Of a stretch of DNA of 64,000 nt, positions 24,339 to 34,666 are shown piece by piece. The notes beneath the pieces are model-generated. The model worked only from the letters and a program-made list of their open reading frames with translations, was not told the origin of the DNA and searched no databases. The stretch's first letter is position 1. Every line of letters starts with the position of its first letter. Position numbers and translations under genes: made by a program. Source of the DNA: Olleya sp. Hel_I_94 (GTDB taxonomy: Bacteria > Bacteroidota > Bacteroidia > Flavobacteriales > Flavobacteriaceae); assembly GCF_007827365.1 (NCBI RefSeq), contig NZ_VISI01000002.1, forward strand, positions 811,001 through 875,000, written 5' to 3'.

Positions 24339-26948
24339 ATGAACCCAGATAATTATACAATCAAATCGCAAGAAGCCATACAACGCGCTCAGCAGATTGC
24401 GCAAAGTTATGGTCATCAACAAATAGAAAATGAACACTTTTTTAAAGCCATTTTTGAGGTTGATGAAAACGTATTACCATTCATCTTAAAAAAACTGAAT
24501 GTCAATCTTAATGTATTAGAATTAGCATTAGATAAGCAACTAGAAAGTTTTCCTAAAGTTACAGGAGCAGATTTAATGCTGTCTCGTGAAGCCAGTAAAA
24601 CATTAAACGAAGCGTCTATTATTGCCAAAGCAATGAATGACGATTACGTATCCATAGAGCACTTTATTTTAGCAGTCTTTAAATCAAAGAGCAAAATAGC
24701 ACAAATGCTAAAAGACCAAGGTGTGACAGAAAAAGGTTTAAAAGCAGCTATTGACGAGCTTAGAAAAGGAGATCGTGTAACCTCACAAAGTCAAGAGGAA
24801 ACCTACAACTCCCTTAATAAATACGCTAAAAACCTAAATAAATTAGCCAGAGACGGAAAATTAGATCCGGTAATTGGTCGTGATGAAGAAATTAGAAGAA
24901 TCCTTCAAATTTTATCTCGTCGTACTAAAAACAATCCAATATTAGTTGGTGAGCCTGGAACTGGTAAAACCGCTATTGCAGAAGGTTTAGCACACAGAAT
25001 TGTAGATGGTGACGTCCCAGAAAACCTAGTGGATAAGCAAATTTTTGCGTTAGACATGGGTGCACTAATTGCAGGTGCTAAATTTAAAGGCGAATTTGAA
25101 GAACGCCTAAAAGCAGTTATAAAAGAAGTAACAGAAAGTGAAGGTGACATTGTACTATTTATTGACGAAATCCATACACTTGTTGGTGCAGGTGGCGGAC
25201 AAGGAGCAATGGATGCTGCAAACATTTTAAAACCTGCTTTAGCGCGTGGTGAGTTGCGCGCTATTGGAGCAACCACTTTAGATGAGTACCAAAAGTATTT
25301 TGAAAAAGATAAAGCCTTAGAGCGTCGTTTCCAGAAAGTAATGGTTAATGAACCTGACACAGAAAGTGCCATTTCTATTTTAAGAGGAATTAAAGAAAAA
25401 TACGAAACACACCATAAAGTACGTATTAAAGATGATGCTATTATTGGTGCTGTAGAGTTATCTCAACGCTATATTACCAACAGATTTTTACCAGATAAAG
25501 CTATTGACTTAATGGATGAAGCTGCTGCTAAAATGCGTATGGAAATCAACTCAAAACCAGAAGAACTTGATGTTTTAGACAGAAAAGTGATGCAGTTAGA
25601 GATTGAAATCGAAGCAATTAAGCGTGAAAAAGACGAAAGTAAATTAAAAACATTACAATCTGATTTAGCTAATTTAAAAGAAGAACGCAACGAGATCAAT
25701 GCTAAATGGATTAGCGAAAAAGAAGTTGTAGACAACATACAAAACAGAAAACAAGACATCGAAAACTTTAAGCTTGAAGCAGAAAAAGCTGAACGCGATG
25801 GAGATTACGGTAAGGTTGCCGAGTTACGTTATGGTAAGATTAAAGAAGCACAAGAAGCATTAGAAAAATTACAGAAAGATTTAGCTGATAACCAGTCTGA
25901 AAATTCTTTAATCAAAGAAGAGGTAACTTATGAAGATATTGCAGAAGTTGTTGCTAAATGGACAGGCATTCCTGTTACTAAAATGTTACAAGGCGATCGC
26001 GAAAAGCTTTTAAACCTTGAAAAAGAATTACACAAACGTGTGATTGGTCAAGAAGAAGCTATTGTTGCGGTTAGTGATGCAGTAAGACGTAGTCGTGCAG
26101 GATTACAAAATCCAGAAAAACCAATCGGAACCTTCCTTTTTTTAGGAACAACTGGTGTTGGTAAAACAGAGTTAGCTAAAGCATTAGCAGAATATCTGTT
26201 TGATGATGAAAGCGCGATGACCAGAATAGATATGAGCGAATACCAAGAGCGTCATGCGGTAAGCAGATTAGTTGGTGCGCCTCCAGGATATGTTGGTTAT
26301 GATGAAGGTGGGCAACTAACCGAAGCAGTTAGACGTAAACCTTATTCTGTAGTGCTTTTAGACGAAATTGAAAAAGCGCATCCAGACACGTTTAATATCT
26401 TATTACAAGTGTTAGACGAAGGACATTTAACAGATAATAAAGGTCGTATTGCAGATTTTAAAAACACTATTATTATCATGACCTCCAACATGGGAAGTCA
26501 AATAATACAAGAGCGTTTTGATGCTGTAAAAGATGTAGAAACTGCTATTGAAGGTGCTAAAGTGGATGTTTTAGCCTTATTAAAACAAACGGTAAGACCT
26601 GAGTTTATAAATAGGATTGATGACATTATTATGTTTACACCTTTAACGCAAGATAATATTACAGAAATTGTAGGATTACAGCTAAAAGGTATTTCTAAAA
26701 TGATTGCAAAACAAGGGATAACTTTTGATGCAACACCTGAAGCTATTAAATATCTAGCATACAAAGGTTATAATCCAGAATATGGTGCAAGACCTGTAAA
26801 ACGTGTCATTCAGAAAGATGTACTTAACCAATTAAGTAAAGAGATTTTATCAGGAAAAGTAACAACAGATAGTATTATTTTATTAGATGCTTTTGATGGC
26901 GAATTAGTCTTTAGAAATCAAAGCGATTTAGTAACGGAAGAACTGTAA
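24339..26948 (+). CDS. clpB: ATP-dependent disaggregase ClpB
   Basis: ClpB is a hexameric Hsp100 chaperone that pulls proteins out of aggregates together with DnaK. The 869 residues show the full order: N-domain (1-140), AAA1 with Walker A GEPGTGKT near 204 and Walker B VLFIDEIH near 271, a long coiled-coil middle domain (about 400-530) that separates ClpB from ClpA/ClpC, AAA2 with GTTGVGKT near 603 and [10 protein letters not shown] near 673, and the C-terminal domain ([13 protein letters not shown]). It ends at a strong terminator and is monocistronic. The leader carries a small hairpin. No CIRCE element is seen. Confidence 0.97.
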   Translation: MNPDNYTIKSQEAIQRAQQIAQSYGHQQIENEHFFKAIFEVDENVLPFILKKLNVNLNVLELALDKQLESFPKVTGADLMLSREASKTLNEASIIAKAMNDDYVSIEHFILAVFKSKSKIAQMLKDQGVTEKGLKAAIDELRKGDRVTSQSQEETYNSLNKYAKNLNKLARDGKLDPVIGRDEEIRRILQILSRRTKNNPILVGEPGTGKTAIAEGLAHRIVDGDVPENLVDKQIFALDMGALIAGAKFKGEFEERLKAVIKEVTESEGDIVLFIDEIHTLVGAGGGQGAMDAANILKPALARGELRAIGATTLDEYQKYFEKDKALERRFQKVMVNEPDTESAISILRGIKEKYETHHKVRIKDDAIIGAVELSQRYITNRFLPDKAIDLMDEAAAKMRMEINSKPEELDVLDRKVMQLEIEIEAIKREKDESKLKTLQSDLANLKEERNEINAKWISEKEVVDNIQNRKQDIENFKLEAEKAERDGDYGKVAELRYGKIKEAQEALEKLQKDLADNQSENSLIKEEVTYEDIAEVVAKWTGIPVTKMLQGDREKLLNLEKELHKRVIGQEEAIVAVSDAVRRSRAGLQNPEKPIGTFLFLGTTGVGKTELAKALAEYLFDDESAMTRIDMSEYQERHAVSRLVGAPPGYVGYDEGGQLTEAVRRKPYSVVLLDEIEKAHPDTFNILLQVLDEGHLTDNKGRIADFKNTIIIMTSNMGSQIIQERFDAVKDVETAIEGAKVDVLALLKQTVRPEFINRIDDIIMFTPLTQDNITEIVGLQLKGISKMIAKQGITFDATPEAIKYLAYKGYNPEYGARPVKRVIQKDVLNQLSKEILSGKVTTDSIILLDAFDGELVFRNQSDLVTEEL

Positions 26949-27014
26949 TCACAAAGTTCTGTTAACATAAAATAAAGCGTAAAAGAGCACGTTTTAATTA
27001 TGGTTGGTTAGTTG

Positions 27015-27059
27015 AAAAGCAACACAATACTTTACAAAAGTGGCGTGTTGCTTTTTTTT
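27015..27059 (+). terminator. Rho-independent terminator after clpB
   Basis: Arms AAAAGCAACAC (27015-27025) and GTGTTGCTTTT (27045-27055) pair perfectly across a 19-base loop and are followed by T-rich DNA. It ends 8 bases before the TTG proposed as the start of the next gene. Confidence 0.75.
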
Positions 27060-27067
27060 GTTCTATA

Positions 27068-29014
27068 TTGTATTACTCTAATAAAAAACCACTTAGCTTG
27101 ATCACATCCCTACTAAAAAATCATCTTGTCGTTCTTTTTATATTAACCTCAACATTTGTTTTATCTCAATCTAAATTTAAACGTGTATTAACTTCGGAAA
27201 CCGATTTTAACGCCTTAAAAACATCACCAAACACTAATAAATATGGGAATATTGATGCTTTAAAAGTCGTTTTTGATATTAAAGAACAACAACTCTATTT
27301 TATAAATAGTAAAGACTATAAATACCATTACCATTTTTGTAAAGGCTATTTAGAAATCCCAGAAACTTTAAGAGAATTTAATAACACTAACTATACTTCT
27401 CAACATAAAAACAAACGTTTTTTATTAGGGAACATAAACCATTATTTAGCAAACAACACTTATAATTTAGAGCTTTCTCCTATTGATGATATGCAAATTG
27501 CAGAGATTAAAACCTTTTACGAAGCCATCAAAAAAGCAACGTATTTTAAAAGCTTTAATTTCTTTTTAAATACGGCACGTTTAGAACAATTAGATGCTGT
27601 TTTGGACATTCCCACACTATCGGCTTCAGATTTATATGGAGACCAAACGTATCAAGCGGTGAGCACTCAAAAAAGCTATGGATGCTTAAAATTTGTTGCT
27701 GTTGATTCGTTAAAACAAAACAATATTTCTAAACATGATATAATTGTTATTAATCAACCAATCTTAGAATTACCTATTACTGCTGGTGTTATAACCACTA
27801 TTTTGCAAACCCCATTAAGTCACATTTCAGTTTTAGGAAAAAACAGACAAATTCCAATTGCAGCTTACACTAAAGCCATGCAATCTGATATTTTAAAAAG
27901 CTTTGACAATCAATATGTTTCTTTTGAAGTGGCTTTAGACACCTTTTACATCAAACCAATCTCTAAAGAATTGTTTGAAAGAAAAACTAAAAAACAGAAA
28001 AAAGCGACGTTATTTCTAGAAAAAAATACAGCGGTACAAACACTAATTAATGCTGACAATTTAAGTCAAAACTCAATAAACACTGTTGGTGGTAAAGCTG
28101 CTAACTTTGGTGTGTTATATGATTTAGCTAAACAAGAAGCCTTTAAAATTCCGGAATCCGCTTTTGCTATTCCGTTTTACTATTATGAAGCACATCTAAA
28201 AACGTCTGGAGCAGACAGCTTAGTTAAGCAAATGATTTATGATTATAAAATCAATCAAGATGCTAATAAACTAACCCAGCAACTAAAAACAATACAAAAA
28301 CTTATAAAAAAAACACCTTTAGATCCTGATTTAATATCTCAAGTCGAAGCTAAAATTAAAAGTTTAGGAGACGAGACCCGCTTACGATTTAGAAGCTCGA
28401 CAAATGCAGAAGATATTGTTGGGTTTTCGGGAGCAGGATTATACGACTCTAAAACAGGTATTGTTGGTAGCAAGAAAAAATCTATTGAAAAAGCCATCAA
28501 AAAAGTATGGTCAAGCTTATGGTATGAGCGCGCCTTTTTAGAACGTGACTACTTCAATATTGACCAAAACAGCATTGCAATGGGTATTTTAGTGCATCGC
28601 TCCTTCCCTAACGAGAAAGCCAATGGTGTTGCCATTACTAAAAATTTATATCGAAAAAACTACTTAGGTAATGTTATAAATGTACAAGTTGGAGACGCTA
28701 GTGTTGTTAAACCTGAAGACGGTGTGACTTGCGACCAGATTATTTGCTATTCTGGATCGTCTTCTAAATTATATAACGAAAAACGTATTGTCGAAATCAT
28801 ATCACACTCTAACCTTAACAATGGTAAATTAGTGATGACGGAAGCCGAAATAATTACACTCTCCGAACAATTAGAAAAAATCAAAAAACACTATTACTAT
28901 AACGTGTATAAATCTAAACAGAAGTACTTAGAGTTTGGTTTGGATATCGAATTTAAACTAGATGGAGCGGATCGCGAATTATATATAAAGCAGGTAAGAT
29001 ATTTTAATGATTAA
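27068..29014 (+). CDS. Exported PEP/pyruvate-binding (PEP-synthase-like) protein
   Basis: The protein has up to 648 residues with a swapped domain order. A PEP-utiliser mobile-domain motif TPLSHISVLG, with its phospho-histidine near residue 252, comes first. The ATP-grasp PPDK N-terminal domain (about 330-648) follows, with VGGKAANFG near 343 and RFRSSTNAEDIVGFSGAG near 440. The PEP/pyruvate barrel of PpsA is absent. The N-terminus is hydrophobic and ends VLSQSK, which looks like a Sec signal, so the protein should leave the cytosol, where ATP is scarce. There is no ATG: the start is TTG at 27068, or TTG at 27098, which gives a cleaner signal peptide. Confidence 0.75.
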   Translation: MYYSNKKPLSLITSLLKNHLVVLFILTSTFVLSQSKFKRVLTSETDFNALKTSPNTNKYGNIDALKVVFDIKEQQLYFINSKDYKYHYHFCKGYLEIPETLREFNNTNYTSQHKNKRFLLGNINHYLANNTYNLELSPIDDMQIAEIKTFYEAIKKATYFKSFNFFLNTARLEQLDAVLDIPTLSASDLYGDQTYQAVSTQKSYGCLKFVAVDSLKQNNISKHDIIVINQPILELPITAGVITTILQTPLSHISVLGKNRQIPIAAYTKAMQSDILKSFDNQYVSFEVALDTFYIKPISKELFERKTKKQKKATLFLEKNTAVQTLINADNLSQNSINTVGGKAANFGVLYDLAKQEAFKIPESAFAIPFYYYEAHLKTSGADSLVKQMIYDYKINQDANKLTQQLKTIQKLIKKTPLDPDLISQVEAKIKSLGDETRLRFRSSTNAEDIVGFSGAGLYDSKTGIVGSKKKSIEKAIKKVWSSLWYERAFLERDYFNIDQNSIAMGILVHRSFPNEKANGVAITKNLYRKNYLGNVINVQVGDASVVKPEDGVTCDQIICYSGSSSKLYNEKRIVEIISHSNLNNGKLVMTEAEIITLSEQLEKIKKHYYYNVYKSKQKYLEFGLDIEFKLDGADRELYIKQVRYFND

Positions 29015-29318
29015 GTCACAAATTTATTAATACCAAGTTATACCTACTACTTTCTTAACTCTGTTGGCTAACAACTAGACTTTTAAGCTACAATAAGCTT
29101 ATAACGTGCCTTTTTAGAGATAAAACAGGTATTTATAAAGACTATTAAAAATCTCTAAAATTATAGCTTACTATAGATAATTGCATATCAAATAACTACA
29201 ACAATTTTAAAGTGATATGGCAGTTTATTAAATCCAAAATTTAATTTTAAATTTTAAAAGCCCCTTTTTTATTACTATCTTGAAAACATTGAACTATCAA
29301 CCAAAACCATAAAACAAC
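29015..29318. other. Gene-free spacer
   Basis: About 300 bases of AT-rich DNA with stops in all frames, no RNA-like secondary structure and no repeat copy that I recognise. A possible -7-like TACTATCTTG near 29272 could serve the 29319 gene. Confidence 0.4.
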
Positions 29319-29720
29319 ATGGGAATATTCCATTATTACGATATAGGTAATGCCGAAATTTATGTTTTTGATGACTTTTTAATTAAACAGGTCAAAGAAG
29401 GTGCTTTTATCAGTGATGACGATACAGAATTATTTGTTGAAATAATAGAAAAGCATTTCAAGAATAAAAATTTCGCCTTTATATCCAACCGTGTCGCCTC
29501 TTATTCTGTTAATCCATTAGTTTATAACGCAGCTAACAAAATACCAAATCTAGTCGCCTTTGCAGTTATAACCAATGACGAAAAAATGCGCGAAACTTCT
29601 AGGTTTGAAAACAAATTTCATAATAAACCTTTTGAGCTTTTCGAAAATTTAAGCGATACCATACTTTGGACGTCTAAAATTATAAAACAAGAAGACGAGA
29701 AAAAGTCTGAAATTTTATAA
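29319..29720 (+). CDS. Small cytosolic protein, STAS/SpoIIAA-like in appearance
   Basis: The protein has 133 residues with no signal peptide. The pattern of alternating strands and helices (AEIYVFDDFLIKQVKEG, then KNFAFISNRVASYSVNP, then LVAFAVITNDEK) resembles the small SpoIIAA/STAS-like proteins of Flavobacteriaceae, but no diagnostic residue is present. The length is plausible for a single domain. It converges on the 29730 lipoprotein gene with 9 bases between the stops. Function unknown. Confidence 0.6.
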   Translation: MGIFHYYDIGNAEIYVFDDFLIKQVKEGAFISDDDTELFVEIIEKHFKNKNFAFISNRVASYSVNPLVYNAANKIPNLVAFAVITNDEKMRETSRFENKFHNKPFELFENLSDTILWTSKIIKQEDEKKSEIL

Positions 29721-29729
29721 ATGGATTGA

Positions 29730-30299
29730 TTAAAAGCTAAATTCTAAAACTAGAATCCGTTTATGAAAATAATCAGTATAATCTGGTCTCAAATTTATAA
29801 GACCAAGAACAGCTAATTCTTTAGGCATCAAACCGGCAGCCTCTCTTCTATTCCAATAATTAGTAATAAAACTATCATCACCTTTTATTTTATAAAGTGC
29901 TTTCATGTACTTCCCAATGTTATTAGCTTCTAATATTTTAGTTGAATCTTTAGATTCTGATAAGGTGCTGTAGCGATAAACTTCATCCCATAAACCACTT
30001 TCATGAAATTCTTTATTTGTTTTCTTTGACTGAAATTCAAACTTTTTAGGGTCCTCAATTTCAATAGAAAGTAAATCAATCAAATACTTTTTATAAGCAA
30101 TATCAACCGATAAATTAGGATACATTTTAGTTAAATTATTTTCAAAATCTAACACAAGTGCATTAAGAGATTCTACTTGTCTCTCCCCAAGTATATCCTC
30201 AAATATCGCAACCCTTTTTTCTGATATAGTTTTTGAACACCCAAGTGTTAAAAGAAAAAGAAGTGCAATTTGAATTTTATATGTTTTAAAAACTATCAA
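29730..30299 (-). CDS. Lipoprotein of unknown function
   Basis: The protein has 189 residues starting at a TTG. The signal KIQIALLFLLTLGC ends with a lipobox cysteine near residue 21. The rest is mainly helical and charged (EDILGERQVESLNALVLDF) with a tryptophan-rich stretch NYWNRREAAG near residue 148. No family recognised. It lies 26 bases after mqo on the same strand and could share its message, but nothing in the sequence ties it to malate oxidation. Confidence 0.65.
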   Translation of the reverse strand: MIVFKTYKIQIALLFLLTLGCSKTISEKRVAIFEDILGERQVESLNALVLDFENNLTKMYPNLSVDIAYKKYLIDLLSIEIEDPKKFEFQSKKTNKEFHESGLWDEVYRYSTLSESKDSTKILEANNIGKYMKALYKIKGDDSFITNYWNRREAAGLMPKELAVLGLINLRPDYTDYFHKRILVLEFSF

Positions 30300-30325
30300 A
30301 TTTCTATTTTATTTTTTATTTACAA

Positions 30326-31807
30326 TTATAAAGCTTCTGCACTCTTTTTTAATTGTGCCTTAAACAAGTCTTCTGTTACCTCTGCATTATAAAAAGGAAT
30401 CATTTTATCCATAATTGCTTTACCTTCTTCTGAATGTAAAATCTCTGGAAAAGCTTTTTCTAGCACTTGTAACATTACAGATGTTGCTGTTGATGCTCCT
30501 GGAGATGCTCCCAACAAACAAGTAACACTTCCGTCTTTACTGCTTACTACTTCTGTCCCAAATTGTAAAACTCCACCTTCAAATTCGTCCTTTTTAATAA
30601 TCTGAACACGTTGTCCAGCTACTAATATTTCCCAGTCATCACTATTAGCATCTTTAACAAATTTGCGTAACTCCTTCATGCGGTCTTCATGAGAGGATGT
30701 TACTTGCTCTATTAAATACTTAGTTAATGGTAGATTATGCCAAAAAGCTCCTAATAAAGGCGAAATATTATCAAATTTGACCGATTTTAATAAATCAAAA
30801 TTAGAACCTTCTTTTAAAAATTTAGGGCTAAAACCCGCAAAAGGACCAAAAAGCAATTCGCGTTTTCCGTTAATATAACGTGTATCTAAATGCGGTGTGG
30901 ACATTGGCGGATCGCCAAGTCCAGCCTTACTATATACTTTAGCATTATGCTGTTTAATAATGTCTTCATTTTTACAAACTAACCATTCGCCACTAATAGG
31001 AAAACCACCATATCCTTCTTTTTCTTCAATTTCTACTTTTTGTAATAAAAGAAGACTTCCTCCTCCTGCTCCAATAAAAACATGTTTAGATTCTAGATTA
31101 TATTTTTGGTTAGTTTCAATATTTTCCATCTCTACCGTCCAATCAATATCTGGACTTGGATCAATATCTATAACTTCCATATTACAATACACTGGTGTAT
31201 CAAATTTGGTTTCTAAAATATTGAATAATGTTTTTGTTAACGTTCCATAATTAACCTCTGTACCTCTGTCAATTCTGGATGCAGCCATCACCTCATCTTC
31301 ATCTCTGTTATTCATAATTAACGGAAACCAGTCTTTCATTTTACTCTTATCCTTTGTAAATTGAATAGTATCAAACATAAAATGATGTTTCATGGTGTTA
31401 AAACGCTGCTCTAAGTATGTAGCATTTTCTTCACCTAAAACCCAACTATGATGTGGTACTGCAGCAATAAAACTATTAGGATCGTCAATTAAACCAAGCT
31501 CCACTAAATAGCTCCAAAATTGTTTAGACTCTTCAAACTGCTGACAAATTTTTATGGCTTTTTCAATAACGACTTTTCCATCTTCCTCAGGACAATAATT
31601 AAGTTCGCAGAGTGCAGAATGTCCTGTACCTGCATTATTCCAAGCAGCAGAACTTTCCTGAGCCACCTCACTAAGACGCTCGACAATCAATACTTTTAAA
31701 TCCGGTTTTAAAATCTTGGACATTAATGCCAAAGTAGCACTCATAATTCCGCCTCCAACACAAATTAAATCGTATTCCTGTGTACTGTCTAGCTTAGCTT
31801 TGCTCAT
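30326..31807 (-). CDS. mqo: Malate:quinone oxidoreductase
   Basis: Mqo oxidises malate to oxaloacetate and passes the electrons to the quinone pool from the inner face of the cytoplasmic membrane, in place of or beside NAD-dependent malate dehydrogenase. The 493 residues match the family. The FAD-binding motif LICVGGGIMSATLA is at residues 14-27. Family blocks ESSAAWNNAGTGHSALCELN (near 50), GGFPISGEWLVCKN (near 268) and LLGASPGASTATSVM (near 438) are all present. FAD is non-covalent in this family and no membrane helix is expected. Confidence 0.95.
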   Translation of the reverse strand: MSKAKLDSTQEYDLICVGGGIMSATLALMSKILKPDLKVLIVERLSEVAQESSAAWNNAGTGHSALCELNYCPEEDGKVVIEKAIKICQQFEESKQFWSYLVELGLIDDPNSFIAAVPHHSWVLGEENATYLEQRFNTMKHHFMFDTIQFTKDKSKMKDWFPLIMNNRDEDEVMAASRIDRGTEVNYGTLTKTLFNILETKFDTPVYCNMEVIDIDPSPDIDWTVEMENIETNQKYNLESKHVFIGAGGGSLLLLQKVEIEEKEGYGGFPISGEWLVCKNEDIIKQHNAKVYSKAGLGDPPMSTPHLDTRYINGKRELLFGPFAGFSPKFLKEGSNFDLLKSVKFDNISPLLGAFWHNLPLTKYLIEQVTSSHEDRMKELRKFVKDANSDDWEILVAGQRVQIIKKDEFEGGVLQFGTEVVSSKDGSVTCLLGASPGASTATSVMLQVLEKAFPEILHSEEGKAIMDKMIPFYNAEVTEDLFKAQLKKSAEAL

Positions 31808-31862
31808 TCTAAATTATTTTTTTTAAATATAAATAAGTCAAACGAGAAAATAAGTTTGAAAC

Positions 31863-31894
31863 AAAAAAAAGACTACAAATTGTAGTCTTTTTTT
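31863..31894 (-). terminator. Terminator after the OmpW-like gene
   Basis: The stem AAAAGACTACAA / TTGTAGTCTTTT is perfect, with A and T runs outside on both strands. It lies 19 bases past the stop of the 31913 gene and isolates it from mqo. Confidence 0.8.
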
Positions 31895-31912
31895 ATATAG
31901 TGTATTCTTAAA

Positions 31913-32530
31913 TTAAAGCTTTACCCCAATCCCTAGACCAATAATTAAAGGGTTAATATCCACCTCTACAGGTATTACAGCCTCACCTGCATTTACCGTC
32001 ACATCTGTACTAAGTAATAATTGTTTAACGTCTAAATTTAAAAACCATTTATCGTTTAAATTATAATCAATTCCTGCTTGAAATGAAAAGCCTACCGAGT
32101 TTTCATAATCCATACCCACAACATCTCCTGCATCTTCTCCATAAAAAATAGTATAGTTTACACCTGCTCCAACGTAAGGTTTAAAATCTCCTGAATAAAA
32201 ATGATATTGCACATTTAAAGTTGGAGGCAATAACCATACATGACCTAAATCCAAACCTTCAACCTCAACCTCATGTTTTGTGGTTGCCAAAATAAGCTCT
32301 GCAGCCCAATGCTTGGTAAAAAAATAAGTAAAATCAACCTCTGGAATTACAGTTGTAGAAATATCAACATCTGCGCCTTCAAGATTATCTCCAGGAGAAG
32401 GGATTACAGCTGCTACTCTAAAACGAGCTTGCCAAGTATTAAAATCAGAATCGTTAGAAGGTGCATCTTGTGCTTTTACACTAAAAGATAAAAGTAATAG
32501 TAACACAAAGGGTATAATTATTTTTTTCAT
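31913..32530 (-). CDS. OmpW-family outer membrane protein
   Basis: The protein has 205 residues. The signal peptide ends at VKAQD (near 21). The mature part is an eight-stranded barrel: RFRVAAVIPSP, the OmpW block STTVIPEVDFTYFFTKHWAAEL (near 60), VWLLPPTLNVQYHF (near 98) and KPYVGAGVNYTIFY (near 117). It ends in alternating hydrophobic residues, though the last residue is leucine rather than the usual phenylalanine. OmpW proteins form narrow hydrophobic channels. It has a canonical promoter upstream and its own terminator. Confidence 0.88.
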   Translation of the reverse strand: MKKIIIPFVLLLLLSFSVKAQDAPSNDSDFNTWQARFRVAAVIPSPGDNLEGADVDISTTVIPEVDFTYFFTKHWAAELILATTKHEVEVEGLDLGHVWLLPPTLNVQYHFYSGDFKPYVGAGVNYTIFYGEDAGDVVGMDYENSVGFSFQAGIDYNLNDKWFLNLDVKQLLLSTDVTVNAGEAVIPVEVDINPLIIGLGIGVKL

Positions 32531-32561
32531 AATAAATTAAATTAGTTGTTTTTGTATACTG

Positions 32562-32590
32562 CAAATTTAAGTGAGACTTAAAACACAAAA
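32562..32590 (-). promoter_or_regulatory. Promoter of the OmpW-like gene
   Basis: The minus strand reads TTTTG (-33) - 16 bases - TAAATTTG (-7), a full match to the Bacteroidota primary-sigma promoter. It lies about 30 bases before the start codon. Confidence 0.6.
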
Positions 32591-32709
32591 GCTGACTTAT
32601 GTCATTGTTTAAGTAAGTTTATTTATCGTTTTTGCAGCATGTAGTTTGATAAAATGCTTTAACTTTTTTAATCAAAAAACAACTAACTTTATATCTTAAT
32701 ATTTTTTAG

Positions 32710-33381
32710 ATGAAACCATTAAGTAAATACATAGATCACACCATTTTAAAAGCAACTGCAACTAAAGCAGATATTATACAATTGTGTCAAGAAGCAATAC
32801 AACACCAATTTTTCTCTGTTTGTGTCAATAGCTGTTATGTTAGTTTGGCTAAAGCCGAATTAAAAGATAGCGACGTTAAAGTGTGTAGTGTTATTGGTTT
32901 TCCTTTAGGAGCCATGAGTACTATTGCTAAAGTTGAAGAAACCAAACAAGCTTTAAAAGATGGCGCAGATGAGATTGATATGGTTTTAAATATTGGTTTA
33001 CTTAAAAGTAAAGCTTTTGAGACTGTATTTGAAGATATTAAGGCTGTAAAAAAAGTGATGCCATACAACACATTAAAAGTAATTTTAGAAACTTGTTATC
33101 TTAACAACCAAGAAATAAACGAAGCTAGTAAATTAGCCATTAAGGCTAAAGCCGAATTTATAAAAACCTCAACAGGTTTTGGTACTTCTGGTGCCACTAT
33201 TGAAGCTGTAACTATAATGAAAGAAGCTATTAATAATGGCACTACAAAAATTAAAGCCTCTGGAGGTATTAGAGACACTGACACTGCATTACAATACATA
33301 AATCTAGGTGTTGACCGTATTGGAACGTCCAACGGAATTGCAATTGTGACAGGCAATGCATCAGGAGATAAAAATTATTAA
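32710..33381 (+). CDS. deoC: Deoxyribose-phosphate aldolase
   Basis: DeoC splits 2-deoxyribose-5-phosphate into glyceraldehyde-3-phosphate and acetaldehyde. The 223 residues form a class I TIM barrel. The Schiff-base lysine is K152 in FIKTSTGF, the activating lysine is K182 in IKASGGIR, and the aspartate is D90 in ADEIDMVLN. It is followed 36 bases later by deoD, so the pair forms a nucleoside salvage operon: DeoD releases (deoxy)ribose-1-phosphate and DeoC breaks down the isomerised product. No phosphopentomutase gene is nearby. Confidence 0.95.
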   Translation: MKPLSKYIDHTILKATATKADIIQLCQEAIQHQFFSVCVNSCYVSLAKAELKDSDVKVCSVIGFPLGAMSTIAKVEETKQALKDGADEIDMVLNIGLLKSKAFETVFEDIKAVKKVMPYNTLKVILETCYLNNQEINEASKLAIKAKAEFIKTSTGFGTSGATIEAVTIMKEAINNGTTKIKASGGIRDTDTALQYINLGVDRIGTSNGIAIVTGNASGDKNY

Positions 33382-33417
33382 ACACTAGGCTATTCATTTC
33401 AACTAAATAAAAAAAAC

Positions 33418-34116
33418 ATGAGTATACATATTGGAGCCCAAAAAGGCGATGTTGCAGAAACTATTTTATTACCAGGAGACCCTTTACGTGCTAAATGGAT
33501 TGCCACAACATTTTTTGAAAACCCTGTTTGCTTTAACGAAGTTAGAGGTATGCTAGGTTACACTGGTACGTATCAAGGTAAACGTGTCTCTGTAATGGGA
33601 ACAGGAATGGGTGTGCCAAGTATATCTATTTATGCTCATGAATTGATTACACAATTTGGTGTAAAAAACCTGATTCGTGTTGGTAGTGCTGGATCATACC
33701 AAAAACACATCAAAATTAGAGATGTCGTATTAGCTATGGCTGCCTCATCAAACTCTGGAGTAAACGAGCTTAGATTTGGAGGAGCAGATTATGCACCTAC
33801 AGCTAGTTTTGAATTGTTTCAAAAAGCAGTAGAAGCTGCAAAAAATAAAAATATTACTATTAAAGCTGGTAATGTTTTTACTTCAGACGAGTTTTATGCA
33901 GACGATTTTGAGTCCTATAAAAAATGGAGTAAATTTGGTGTGCTTTGTGTCGAGATGGAAACTGCTGGGTTATATACCGTAGCTGCCAAACACAATGTTA
34001 ATGCTTTAACTATTTGTACCATATCAGACTCATTAGTCACTGGAGAAAAAACAACTAGTAAAGAACGCGAAACTACTTTTAAAGACATGATAGATATTGC
34101 TTTGGAGTTAGCTTAA
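33418..34116 (+). CDS. deoD: Purine-nucleoside phosphorylase, DeoD type
   Basis: DeoD phosphorolyses purine (deoxy)nucleosides to base and (deoxy)ribose-1-phosphate. The 232 residues match the hexameric bacterial type: [29 protein letters not shown] at the N-terminus, [16 protein letters not shown] near 62, LIRVGSAGS near 82, VEMETAGLY near 179 and the catalytic aspartate in CTISDSL near 202. It follows deoC in the same operon. Confidence 0.95.
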   Translation: MSIHIGAQKGDVAETILLPGDPLRAKWIATTFFENPVCFNEVRGMLGYTGTYQGKRVSVMGTGMGVPSISIYAHELITQFGVKNLIRVGSAGSYQKHIKIRDVVLAMAASSNSGVNELRFGGADYAPTASFELFQKAVEAAKNKNITIKAGNVFTSDEFYADDFESYKKWSKFGVLCVEMETAGLYTVAAKHNVNALTICTISDSLVTGEKTTSKERETTFKDMIDIALELA

Positions 34117-34125
34117 ACTAATCTA

Positions 34126-34632
34126 TTGAAATTAAATTTAAAACCCATTACACTAGCCAACCACGAGGTGTTATTGCAGTTAATGCAACGTATTTATCCT
34201 CCTGCTTACAAACACTTATGGATAAACAATGATTGTAATTGGTACATAAACTCGCAATATAATTTAAAGCAACTAACCAAAGAGTTACAAGATTTAAATG
34301 CCAATTATTTTTTTATTAAATATGATACTAAAACCATTGGCATTTTAAGATTAATCCATCAAAAACCATTAAGGACCACAAAACTACATCGCTTATATTT
34401 AGACCAAGCGTATCAAGGTTTAGGTTTAGGCCAACAATTAATACAACTAAGCTATGACATAGCAACAGATAATCTATCTACCTCTATCTGGTTAGAAGCT
34501 ATGGACACACAATTACAAGCTTTAAACTTTTATAAAAAATGTGGTTTTAAAATCGTGGACTCTTATACATTAGAGTTTGATTTAATTTTAGATCAATTTA
34601 GAGGCATGCATAAAATGACTAAACAATTATAA
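34126..34632 (+). CDS. GNAT-family N-acetyltransferase
   Basis: The protein has 168 residues. The acetyl-CoA binding motif is LDQAYQGLGLGQQLIQLS (near residue 92, the Q-x-x-G-x-G loop), and the C-terminal GNAT block is LQALNFYKKCGFKIVDSY (near 130). Translation probably starts at TTG 34126, nine bases after the deoD stop, so it may be read from the deo message. The substrate is unknown. It is most like the small-molecule or amino-acid acetyltransferases that often follow salvage genes by chance. Confidence 0.85.
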   Translation: MKLNLKPITLANHEVLLQLMQRIYPPAYKHLWINNDCNWYINSQYNLKQLTKELQDLNANYFFIKYDTKTIGILRLIHQKPLRTTKLHRLYLDQAYQGLGLGQQLIQLSYDIATDNLSTSIWLEAMDTQLQALNFYKKCGFKIVDSYTLEFDLILDQFRGMHKMTKQL

Positions 34633-34653
34633 TTACTTTAACTTCAATTTTAT

Positions 34654-34661
34654 TAGCTTTG
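34654..34661 (+). promoter_or_regulatory. -7 box TAGCTTTG of smpB, near-leaderless
   Basis: TAGCTTTG fits TAnnTTTG exactly and ends 5 bases before the smpB ATG at 34667, so the transcript would start at or very near the start codon. Confidence 0.5.
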
Positions 34662-34666
34662 CACTA

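Noticed and set aside
24905..25372. 155-residue minus-strand ORF opposite the AAA1 domain of clpB
   Set aside because: Antisense to highly conserved Walker motifs. Its serine/alanine-rich composition is typical of shadow frames.
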